Assembly: GCA_019232795.1 (NCBI GenBank)
Contig: JAFANH010000107.1
Span: forward strand, 47,761-111,760
Reading direction: 5' to 3'
Length of the DNA: 64,000 bases
Source: Burkholderiaceae bacterium
GTDB taxonomy: Bacteria > Pseudomonadota > Gammaproteobacteria > Burkholderiales > Burkholderiaceae_D
Every line of letters begins with the position of its first letter. The first letter of the stretch is position 1. The translations under genes were made by a program, and so were the position numbers. The notes beneath the pieces are model-generated. The model saw only the letters and a program-made list of their open reading frames with translations, was not told the origin of the DNA and made no database searches. Below are positions 38,404-45,977 of the stretch, in pieces.

Positions 38404-39498
38404 TCAAGCGAACTGCAGTGCATAAATCGGCGGCAAGTTGGCGGAAATCAGTTGCCAGTCATCGCCGGCATTGGTCGAACCCCACAGGCCGCCCGTGGTC
38501 GAGCCTATCAGCAGGGTCTGGCCGTCGTCGGCCAAGGCCAGCGAATGGCGGTAGACCAGATCATAGCAATGCTGTTGCGGCAAACCCTTGCGCAATACGT
38601 CGAAAGTCTTGCCGCCGTCGCGCGTGCGCGTGACGCTCATGGCGCCGTTGGCCGGGATACGTTTCATGTCGGCGATCGACGGCACGAACCAGGCGGTATT
38701 CGGGTCGCGCGGATGGCTGGCCACGGCAAAGCCGAACGCGGAGGTATTGTCGGGTTCGATGCGGTCCCAGAATTTGCCGTTGTTGGCGGAGCGCCAGATG
38801 CCGCAATGGTGCTGACACCAATAGACCTCGGGGGCGCCTTGGCATTGCACGATGCGATGCGGATCCTGGATACCCTGATCGTCGGCACGCTCGGGCGGCA
38901 TGTAGTCGGCGCGCATGCCCTCGGCGCTCACCACCCAGTCTTCGCCGCCGTCTTCAGTAACCCAGGCGCCGCCGGAAGACACGCCGATCAGGATGCGGTC
39001 ACTGTTGCGCGGATCAACGCAAATCGAATGGATACCGGGCGCTTCATAGCCGCCCCCCATCCATTCCTTGCGTTCCGGCATATCCCATAGCGAGCGCACC
39101 AGTTCCCAGCTATCGCCGCGATCGTTGGAGCGGAACAGGCCGCCGGGCAAGGTGCCGGCCCACAGCACACCGGGCTGGTCTGCGCCGCCGTGCGCCAGGC
39201 TCCAGATCACTTTGAGTGCCCACGGGTGCTCTTCGTTGAAGTCTTCCGGCTGCGGCGGATAGGTCGGCACCGCAATTTCGGTCCAGCTATCGCTGCCCTT
39301 GTCGCGCCGGTGCAGCTTGACGCCGAAGTGGCCGAGATTGAGCGCGGCATAAGTGGCGCCGTCGCGCGGATCGTAAAGCGCCATCGACAGCGGGTCGCCG
39401 AGAAAGTGCGTGGCGCCGAGCCGCCATTCGCCGTTGCGGCACGATAATTCGAACAGGCCTTTGCGCGTGGAAATCAGGGCATGATGCTGCATGGTCAT
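38404..39498 (-). CDS. BNR/sialidase-like beta-propeller protein
   Basis: Protein of 364 residues with repeated BNR/Asp-box-like blades: SNDRGDSWELV, TEDGGEDWVVS, RTRDGGKTFDVL and STNAGDDWQLI, and a starting MQHHALISTRKGLFEL. It has no signal peptide, so it is probably cytoplasmic. The sialidase-like fold is clear but catalytic residues were not verified. Its start overlaps the stop of a MoaD/ThiS-like gene by 4 bases. This two-gene arrangement is known from many bacteria; the joint function is not established. Confidence 0.78.
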   Translation of the reverse strand: MTMQHHALISTRKGLFELSCRNGEWRLGATHFLGDPLSMALYDPRDGATYAALNLGHFGVKLHRRDKGSDSWTEIAVPTYPPQPEDFNEEHPWALKVIWSLAHGGADQPGVLWAGTLPGGLFRSNDRGDSWELVRSLWDMPERKEWMGGGYEAPGIHSICVDPRNSDRILIGVSSGGAWVTEDGGEDWVVSAEGMRADYMPPERADDQGIQDPHRIVQCQGAPEVYWCQHHCGIWRSANNGKFWDRIEPDNTSAFGFAVASHPRDPNTAWFVPSIADMKRIPANGAMSVTRTRDGGKTFDVLRKGLPQQHCYDLVYRHSLALADDGQTLLIGSTTGGLWGSTNAGDDWQLISANLPPIYALQFA

Positions 39499-39764
39499 CC
39501 TCCAGAAAGGGCTTGCAACACGTGGATTTGGCTGGTGGCTGAAATGGCGTCGTTGAGCGCAATGCGGTCGCGCAGGCGACGGCCATCGATAAAAGCGACC
39601 ACGTTGATGCGCATGTGGCCCTGCTCGTCGAGAATGTAGCCGCGCAGGACAGGATTGACCGCAAACGCGTCTTCCAGGGCTGCGCGCAAGGTGGGGGCAG
39701 CGGTCTCGATTTCCGGCACTTCGGTAAAGCGCCGCAACTGCTGCGTGAACACGATTTTCGCCAT
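39495..39764 (-). CDS. MoaD/ThiS-like ubiquitin-fold protein
   Basis: Small protein of 89 residues. It has a beta-grasp pattern (KIVFTQQLRRFTEVPEIETA, then TLRAALEDAFAVNPVLRGYI) and ends in the diagnostic C-terminal Gly-Gly (VLQALSGG), the attachment site in sulfur carriers. ATG 39764 was chosen since the family starts at MAKIVF; a longer frame extends without similarity. No MoaE or ThiG is nearby; instead the partner is the BNR propeller gene, translationally coupled by ATGA-like overlap. Confidence 0.8.
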   Translation of the reverse strand: MAKIVFTQQLRRFTEVPEIETAAPTLRAALEDAFAVNPVLRGYILDEQGHMRINVVAFIDGRRLRDRIALNDAISATSQIHVLQALSGG

Positions 39765-39899
39765 GGGCAAAATTATACTAGGGTAATGCTGAAGAAGTCT
39801 CTGCGCCACCGTGTCCGTCCATGTTGGATACAGGTGTTTTCTGGCACAATGGCGGCGCAGCGACCTTTCGCATTCGCGCTTCCTTACTCGACTACCTGC

Positions 39900-40895
39900 A
39901 TGCCTGTCCCTTTCGCTCAAGTTGCCGGAACCACCTACGACGTCTTCAATGGTGATGCCGACGGCTTATGCGCATTGCACCAGTTGCGATTGACGCAGCC
40001 TGTGGATGCGGTACTGGTTACCGGGGTCAAGCGCGACATCGCACTGCTCGAACGTATTCCGTCGGAGCAGCCGGCGCGGATAGCGGTGCTCGACGTCTCC
40101 CTGGATGCCAATGTGACGGCGTTGCGGCGGCTGCTCGATAGCGGCAGCACGATCGAGTATTTTGATCATCATGCCGCGCAGCAGGTGTTTTCTCATCCGA
40201 AATTGCGCTTCCATTGGGACGAGGCGCCCGAGGTCTGCACCAGCATCCTGGTGGACCGTTATTTGCAGGGGCGTCATCGCATCTGGGCCGCGGTTGCCGC
40301 ATTCGGCGACAACCTCGAAGCGGTGGGGCAACGTCTGGCTCATGAATTGGGTCTGACAGAAACGCAAGTCGAGGCCATCCACCAGCTCGGGACGCTCTTG
40401 AATTACAACGCCTATGGCGAGAGCGTCTCCGATCTGCATTTTGCGCCCGACGCGCTGTTCCGCGTCCTGCATGCCTATGCAGACCCCTTCGATTTCATCG
40501 CAACTGCACCGGCTCACGGCGTGTTGCTTGACGGCTATCGCGAAGATGATGCGCGCATGGAGGGCTTGCTCCCGCAATGGTCGCAAGCCTGCGGTGCCAT
40601 CTACGTGCTGCCCAACCAGACTTGGGCGCGCCGCGTATCGGGAATCTTTGCGAACCGGCTGGCGGCTGGCGACCGCCATCGCGCCTGGGCCGTACTGACC
40701 GAGCAGAGTGACGGCAGCTACAGCGCCAGCGTGCGCTCCGGAGCGCCGGATGCAGCTCCGGCGCATCGTTTTTGCGGAGGCTTTGCAAGCGGCGGCGGCC
40801 GCAAGCTGGCGGGCGGCGTCAATCGCTTGCCGGCCGGTGAACTCGAGCGTTTTGCCGCCGATTTCTTTCAATATTTCAATTTTTGCAAATCTTAG
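39900..40895 (+). CDS. DHH-family phosphoesterase
   Basis: Protein of 331 residues with the DHH phosphoesterase signature: VFNGDADGLCALHQLRL (motif I), VLDVSLDAN (motif II), EYFDHHAAQQ (motif III, DHH) and a C-terminal FCGGFASGGGRKLAGG (DHHA1-like, GGGH-type with Lys variant). It is a candidate for nanoRNase/cyclic-dinucleotide or phosphate-sugar hydrolase. ATG 39900 begins MPVPFAQVAGTTYDV; ATG 39849 is a possible alternative. It is divergent from the MoaD-like gene. Confidence 0.8.
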   Translation: MPVPFAQVAGTTYDVFNGDADGLCALHQLRLTQPVDAVLVTGVKRDIALLERIPSEQPARIAVLDVSLDANVTALRRLLDSGSTIEYFDHHAAQQVFSHPKLRFHWDEAPEVCTSILVDRYLQGRHRIWAAVAAFGDNLEAVGQRLAHELGLTETQVEAIHQLGTLLNYNAYGESVSDLHFAPDALFRVLHAYADPFDFIATAPAHGVLLDGYREDDARMEGLLPQWSQACGAIYVLPNQTWARRVSGIFANRLAAGDRHRAWAVLTEQSDGSYSASVRSGAPDAAPAHRFCGGFASGGGRKLAGGVNRLPAGELERFAADFFQYFNFCKS

Positions 40896-40924
40896 CGCGG
40901 TTCTCGGCCCAGCTTTGCTTGGCG

Positions 40925-40959
40925 GGCATGGCATGGCATGGCATGGCATGGCATGGCGT
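40925..40959. repeat. Tandem GGCAT microsatellite
   Basis: Six perfect GGCAT units (40925–40954) followed by one GGCGT unit, in the intergenic region after the DHH gene. Slippage here would not change that protein. Confidence 0.95.
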
Positions 40960-41196
40960 GGCGGCCCAGGAAATCAAGCGTTTTACTATTTCTGAATCAG
41001 AAATAATCAATTGCGCTTTATGCTGTTTATCGATGTTTGTCCAAGTTCTACACTGACGCCATCGTGAGTACACAAACGACTCACCAGGGTGGGACCCGGT
41101 CCACAAGACTCGAGTAAAAGCCTTTTGTATAGATGATGGTCTTGCAAATGGCTTTTCCGTCCCGAAGTTGGATACATAGAATAAACGGAGGACGCC

Positions 41197-41310
41197 ATGT
41201 CCAATTATCAATACTTGCCGCTGGCGATGATCGTCGCTTTTGCCGTGGTCGAATATTTCGGCTGGACGCGTTGGAGCGTGTGCCGCGATAGCCAGCAAAA
41301 CAAACAGTAA
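41197..41310 (+). CDS. Small membrane peptide candidate, 37 aa
   Basis: Start ATG 41197 is preceded by a strong ribosome-binding site (ACGGAGGACGCC). The 37 residues contain a hydrophobic helix (YLPLAMIVAFAVVEYFGW) flanked by charged residues, ending WSVCRDSQQNKQ. No homologue is recognised. It lies in a ~500-base region between the DHH and TPP-enzyme genes, with no longer gene in either strand. Confidence 0.45.
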   Translation: MSNYQYLPLAMIVAFAVVEYFGWTRWSVCRDSQQNKQ

Positions 41311-41390
41311 AAGCAGAAGCACTCACGCCTATACCGTGTTTGGCGTGATGGCCGAATTGATCTGCTGAAAAATTCGGCCGCCCTTTGCGC

Positions 41391-43121
41391 TTATTTTGAC
41401 TGTTGCGTCGCCAATCCGGTCTTCCTGATCGCCTCCAGGCCGGCGTTGGGCGTCAACATGCTGCCGTCGTAGCGCAACTCGATCAGCGCCGGCAAGCTGG
41501 TGGCAGCGATATGCGCCAGTGCGCGTTGCAGGGCCGGCGCAAACTGCGCAGTCGTTTCCACCATGTCTCCATGTGCGCCGTAGGCGCGCGCCAGCGCCGC
41601 AAAGTCGGGATTGCGCAAGTCTGTACCGGATACGCGCGCCGGATAATTCTTTTCCTGATGCATGCGTATCGTGCCCAGCATGCTGTTGTTGAACACCACA
41701 AACAAGACCCCCGCGCCGTATTGCACGGCTGTTGCCACTTCCTGTCCTGTCATCAGGAAATCGCCGTCGCCGGCGACATTCAGAACGCTGCGCGGCTTGC
41801 CGTGATGCTGGCTGATGATGCGTGCAGCCACGGCGGCCGGCACGCCGTAACCCATGGCGCCGGCCGTCGGTGCCAGCTGCGTGCGCGAGCCGGCAGCATA
41901 GCCGCCGTAGCGCCAGAAGCGGTGCGCCCAGGTGGCAAAGTTGCCGGCGCCGTTGGTGACGATGGTATCGGCAGGCAGCGAAGCCTGCAGCGCGCGCATC
42001 ACTTGCCACAGATTGAGTTTGACCTCGCCCTTGCAGGTCGGCGGTTCCTGCCGCCAAGCCTCCAGATCGGCTTGCGCTTCAGCCAGCCATGCAGCGACCG
42101 ACACACCATGTTTTACCGCGACCGGCGGCATGGCCGCCAAGGCTTCGGCAATCTGCGGCATACCGCTATTGATCATCAGGTCAGCTTGGTAAACCCGCCC
42201 CAACTCTTCGGCATCGGCATGAACATGGATCAATTTCTGTTTGGGACGCGGGGCTTCCAGCAAGCTATAGCCGGCCGTTGTGATCTCGCCCAGACGCGGG
42301 CCGATCGCCAGGACCAGGTCGGCTTCCCTGATGCGCGCCGCCAGTTTTGGATTGATGCTGAAACCGACGTCGCCGACGTAGTTCGGATGCTCATTGTCGA
42401 GCAAGTCCTGAAAGCGGAAGGCGCAGGCGACCGGCAGACGGTTCGCTTCGGCAAAGCCGCGCATGGCCGCGCAAGCGGCCTGATTCCAACCGCTGCCGCC
42501 CAGTAAAACCAACGGCCGTTGCGCCGCGGTGAGCATGGTCTGCAATTGCGCCAGCTGGGCTGCCGCCGGCGCTGCCTGCACGGGGCTATAGGCAATCGCA
42601 TCGGCCACACCGGCCGTGGAGTTCAGCATGTCTTCCGGCAGCGCCAACACCACCGGACCGGGGCGGCCGCTGGTGGCAACCTGGAAGGCGCGTGCCATAT
42701 ATTCAGGGATGCGGTCGGCACGGTCGATCTGCGCCACCCACTTGCTCATCTCGCCGAACATGCGGCGGTAATCCATTTCCTGAAAAGCTTCGCGCTCGAC
42801 GAAGTCGCTGCCGACCTGGCCTATCAGCAGAATCATCGGTGTCGAGTCCTGGTATGCCGTGTGCACGCCGATCGAGGCATTGGTGGCGCCGGGGCCGCGG
42901 GTGACGCAGCAAATGCCGGGGCGGCCGGTCATCTTGCCGTAGGCTTCGGCCATGAAGGCGGCGCCGCCTTCGTGGCGGTTGGTGATGAAACGAATGGGAG
43001 AATCGATCAAGGCGTCGAGTATCGGCAAGAAGCTTTCGCCGGGTACACCGAACACCAATTCTGCGCCGTGGATTTGCAGCGCGTCGACCAGGATCTGGCC
43101 GCCGGATCTTTGTTTCAGCAT
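41391..43121 (-). CDS. Thiamine pyrophosphate enzyme (acetolactate synthase-like)
   Basis: Large-subunit-like TPP enzyme of 576 residues with N, central and C domains. The catalytic Glu lies in ITNRHEGGAAFMAEAYG; the TPP-binding motif is NVAGDGDFLMTGQEVATA with FNNSMLGTIRMHQE. FGVPGESFLPILDALID at the N-terminus is typical of IlvB-like enzymes. No regulatory-subunit gene is beside it, so it may be another pyruvate/2-oxo-acid decarboxylase or a catabolic acetolactate synthase. ATG 43121 (MLKQRSGG) was chosen over the upstream ATG. Confidence 0.8.
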   Translation of the reverse strand: MLKQRSGGQILVDALQIHGAELVFGVPGESFLPILDALIDSPIRFITNRHEGGAAFMAEAYGKMTGRPGICCVTRGPGATNASIGVHTAYQDSTPMILLIGQVGSDFVEREAFQEMDYRRMFGEMSKWVAQIDRADRIPEYMARAFQVATSGRPGPVVLALPEDMLNSTAGVADAIAYSPVQAAPAAAQLAQLQTMLTAAQRPLVLLGGSGWNQAACAAMRGFAEANRLPVACAFRFQDLLDNEHPNYVGDVGFSINPKLAARIREADLVLAIGPRLGEITTAGYSLLEAPRPKQKLIHVHADAEELGRVYQADLMINSGMPQIAEALAAMPPVAVKHGVSVAAWLAEAQADLEAWRQEPPTCKGEVKLNLWQVMRALQASLPADTIVTNGAGNFATWAHRFWRYGGYAAGSRTQLAPTAGAMGYGVPAAVAARIISQHHGKPRSVLNVAGDGDFLMTGQEVATAVQYGAGVLFVVFNNSMLGTIRMHQEKNYPARVSGTDLRNPDFAALARAYGAHGDMVETTAQFAPALQRALAHIAATSLPALIELRYDGSMLTPNAGLEAIRKTGLATQQSK

Positions 43122-43185
43122 AAGCACACCGGAATGAAGAAAAACCATAACGTATCAGAAATTCCGTTTCGCCTGCTGCGCCTGT

Positions 43186-43191
43186 TAAAAT
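43186..43191 (+). promoter_or_regulatory. -10 element of rnpB
   Basis: TAAAAT at 43186–43191 lies seven bases before the inferred 5' end of RNase P RNA. No strong -35 is evident. Confidence 0.5.
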
Positions 43192-43198
43192 GATTCCC

Positions 43199-43514
43199 GA
43201 AGTAAGCCAGACAGCCGCTGGCTCTCGTTGCAAGACGGGAGCGGGAGGAAGGTCCGGACTCCATAGAGCAGGGTGACGGCTAACGACCGTCCGCCGCGAG
43301 GCGAGGAATAGGGCCACAGAGACGAGCGTATTCAGTTACGGTGAAACGCGGTAACCTCCACCCGGAGCAATTCCAAATAGGCACGCATTGATGTGGCTCG
43401 CGGAGCGTGCGGGTAGGAAGCTTGAGCCGTGGAGTAATTCACGGCCTAGAGGAATGGCTGTCATAGCGGGGCAACTCGCCGTAACAGAATCCGGCCTATC
43501 GGCTTGCTTCACTT
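43199..43514 (+). ncRNA. rnpB: RNase P RNA (class A)
   Basis: The catalytic RNA that matures tRNA 5' ends. Conserved segments are seen in order: the 5' GAAGTAAGCCAGACAGCC pairing region, GGGAGGAAGGTCCGGACTCC (CR-I), ATAGAGCAGGGTGACGGCTA, a central GAGGCGAGGAATAGGGCCAC and the 3' CGGCCTATCGGCTTGCTTCA that closes P1/P2. About 316 bases, slightly below the average for class A. Its T-rich tail (TTCTTTTTTT) lies just after. No protein is encoded here. Confidence 0.95.
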
Positions 43515-43653
43515 TCTTTTTTTCCCGCAGGGTCGGAAACTATCCGGGAACTGCGATGAATATCCATGTCTCCCTGGGCCCGCTGTTGCGCCGATTGCCG
43601 GCAGCTGGATCCGGTAGCGCTCCCCCTGCGGGACGCCGGTCTCGACCTTGTTC

Positions 43654-43668
43654 CATATTTGCAATATG
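43654..43668. promoter_or_regulatory. Inverted repeat upstream of livK
   Basis: CATATT and AATATG (43654–43659, 43663–43668) are perfect arms around TGC, about 150 bases before livK, in an AT-rich patch of a GC-rich intergenic region. It is a possible operator or promoter part; no further regulator evidence. Confidence 0.35.
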
Positions 43669-43820
43669 ATAAAGTCATTGCTGACATGGCATGGAATCGA
43701 AGCTCAGGTACTCGATTTGTGCTGCGTTGCAACACAGAGGCGACGAAGAGCGCCCGGCAACCATAAACGAGCGCTGCCGTCGGCAACGCTTCCCATATCG
43801 CGTAGACGAAAGAGGATGAC

Positions 43821-44990
43821 ATGTCATACAAAATCAAGGCACTGGCTGCGGCAGTAACCATCGCCATGGGATCGGCCGTTGCGCTCCCGAGTCTGGCAGC
43901 AGAACCAATCAAGATCGGCGTATCGGGCCCCTATACCGGCGGCTCTGCACCCATGGGTGTTTCCATGCGCGACGGCGTGAAGCTGGCCGTTGCCGAAATC
44001 AATGCCAAAGGCGGCGTGCTGGGCCGGCAGATTCAGCTGGTCGAACGCGACGACGAAGCCAAGAACGAGCGCGGCGTGCAAATTGCCCAGGAACTGATCA
44101 ACAAGGAACAAGTGGTCGCCACGGTCGGCTACATCAACACCGGCGTGGCGCTTGCGTCGCAACGCTTCTATGAGGAAGCGAAGATCCCGGTGATGAACAA
44201 CGTCGCCACCGGCACCGAGGTGACGAAACAGTTCGCCGATCAGCCCGAGAATTACGTGTTCCGCAATTCCTGCAACGACACCATCCAGTCCGCCATGATC
44301 GTGGACGAGGCGATCACCAAACACAAGTTCACCAAGGTCGCGATCTTCGCTGATTCCACCAATTACGGCCAGCTCGGCCGCGCGGACCTGGAAAAAGCGC
44401 TCGACAAGAAGGGCGTCAAGCCGGTCGACGAAGAGAAGTTCAACATCAAGGACGTCGACATGACGGCGCAATTGCTGCGCGCCAAAGGCGCCGGCGCGCA
44501 AGTCATCCTGACCTATGGCATCGGACCGGAACTCGCGCAGATTGCCAACGGTATGGAAAAGCTGGGATGGAAAGTGCCGATGATAGGCAGCTGGACGCTT
44601 TCCATGGCCAACTTTATCGACAACGCCGGCAAGAACGGCGAAGGCGCCAAGATGCCGCAGACCTTCATCCAGGACCCGAATACACCCAAGCGCAAGGCCT
44701 TCATCGACAATTACGTGAAGACCTACAGCCCGCCCAATGGCCGCATTCCCTCGCCGGTTTCGGCGGCCCAGGGCTATGACTCCATCTACCTGCTGGTAGC
44801 CGCCATCAAGCAGGCCGGCAGCACAGACGGCCCGGCGGTGCGCGCCGCGCTGGAAAACCTCAAGGACAAGGTCGATGGCGTCGTCACCACCTACGACAAA
44901 CCCTATAGCCACGACGACCACGAAGCCATTAAACCCGGGGTGCCGGTGTTTGGTGAAGTGGCGGGCGGGCACGTAGTCTTGGCGAAGTAA
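43821..44990 (+). CDS. livK: Branched-chain amino-acid-binding protein
   Basis: Periplasmic substrate-binding protein of a liv-type ABC importer, 389 residues. A signal peptide is present (MSYKIKALAAAVTIAMGSAV, mature start near AAEPIKIGVSGPYTGG). The fold is the Leu/Ile/Val-binding type, with GVKLAVAEINAKGGVLGRQI and ELIVKEQVVATVG-like segments. It is first in the liv operon, preceded by AGAGGA, and followed by a strong hairpin that should reduce expression of the membrane components relative to the binding protein. Confidence 0.93.
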   Translation: MSYKIKALAAAVTIAMGSAVALPSLAAEPIKIGVSGPYTGGSAPMGVSMRDGVKLAVAEINAKGGVLGRQIQLVERDDEAKNERGVQIAQELINKEQVVATVGYINTGVALASQRFYEEAKIPVMNNVATGTEVTKQFADQPENYVFRNSCNDTIQSAMIVDEAITKHKFTKVAIFADSTNYGQLGRADLEKALDKKGVKPVDEEKFNIKDVDMTAQLLRAKGAGAQVILTYGIGPELAQIANGMEKLGWKVPMIGSWTLSMANFIDNAGKNGEGAKMPQTFIQDPNTPKRKAFIDNYVKTYSPPNGRIPSPVSAAQGYDSIYLLVAAIKQAGSTDGPAVRAALENLKDKVDGVVTTYDKPYSHDDHEAIKPGVPVFGEVAGGHVVLAK

Positions 44991-45015
44991 GTTGGAAAAA
45001 TAAGCGCCGTAGTTC

Positions 45016-45054
45016 AAAAAGCCAGTTGTCACTTAGTGATAACTGGCTTTTTCT
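45016..45054 (+). terminator. Intrinsic terminator/attenuator between livK and livH
   Basis: Near-perfect 17-bp stem (45016–45032 and 45036–45052, one G·U pair) with a TTA loop and TTTTTC tail. It is located within the operon and would allow partial read-through so that LivK is made in excess. Confidence 0.85.
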
Positions 45055-45072
45055 TAGGGGACTCGAAAAAAT

Positions 45073-45963
45073 ATGGATGTATTGCTGCAGCTGCTGATCA
45101 GCGGCGTCTCTCTGGGCATGATCTACGCGGTCATCGCCTTCGGCTACCAACTGACATTCGCCACTTCGGCCACACTGAATTTCGGACAGGGCGAGGCGCT
45201 GATGCTGGGCGCCCTGGTGGGCTTGAGCATCGCCGGTTCCATACATGGCGGGCCTTACCTTAATTACTGGCTGATGATTCCGCTGGTGCTGATCTTCGGC
45301 GCCTTGCAAGGCACCTTGGTCGAATGGATTGCGGTGCGACCGGCCATCAAGATCAAGTCCGAATTCGGCTGGATCATGTCGACCATCGCGCTGATGATCA
45401 TCTTTCGCAACGTGGCCGAAAACATCTGGGGCAAGGACGATCTGACCTTTCCTTCGCCGCTGAGCGCGGCGCCGATCCAGCTCGGTCCGGTCAACGTGCA
45501 GCCCATGCAGATCGTGGTCGTGCTGGGCGCCTTGGCGATGATGCTGGCGGTCGAAATCTTCAACCGCAAGACGATATACGGCAAAGCCGTGGTAGCGACT
45601 TCGAATGACCGCGACGCCGCCGGGCTGATGGGCATCAACACCGGCGCCGTCATCACCTTTTCTTATGCCTTGTCGTCGGCATCTGCCGCCTTTGCCGGCG
45701 TGCTGGTCGCTCCGCTGACGCTGACCGGCGCCACCATGGGCGCTTCGCTCGGCTTGAAAGCGTTCGCGGTCGCCATCATCGGCGGCTTGACCTCCGGCGT
45801 CGGCGCCATCGTCGGCGGCCTGATCCTCGGTGTGGCGGAAGAGCTGACCGGCTACTATGTCGCCAGCGGCTACAAGGAAGTGCCCGGATTGGTGCTGCTG
45901 CTCTTGGTACTGGCCGTGAAACCTGCCGGCCTGTTCGGCAAGCTCGCCATCAAGAAAGTCTGA
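45073..45963 (+). CDS. livH: Branched-chain amino-acid ABC permease LivH
   Basis: Inner-membrane permease of 296 residues with many hydrophobic helices (DVLLQLLISGVSLGMIYAVI at the N-terminus) and the coupling segment TSNDRDAAGLMGINTGAVIT, typical of LivH. It pairs with the LivM domain of the following gene. The gene comes after the livK terminator and is separated by 15 bases from the fusion gene. Confidence 0.93.
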   Translation: MDVLLQLLISGVSLGMIYAVIAFGYQLTFATSATLNFGQGEALMLGALVGLSIAGSIHGGPYLNYWLMIPLVLIFGALQGTLVEWIAVRPAIKIKSEFGWIMSTIALMIIFRNVAENIWGKDDLTFPSPLSAAPIQLGPVNVQPMQIVVVLGALAMMLAVEIFNRKTIYGKAVVATSNDRDAAGLMGINTGAVITFSYALSSASAAFAGVLVAPLTLTGATMGASLGLKAFAVAIIGGLTSGVGAIVGGLILGVAEELTGYYVASGYKEVPGLVLLLLVLAVKPAGLFGKLAIKKV

Positions 45964-45977
45964 GGGAAACGAAAAGT

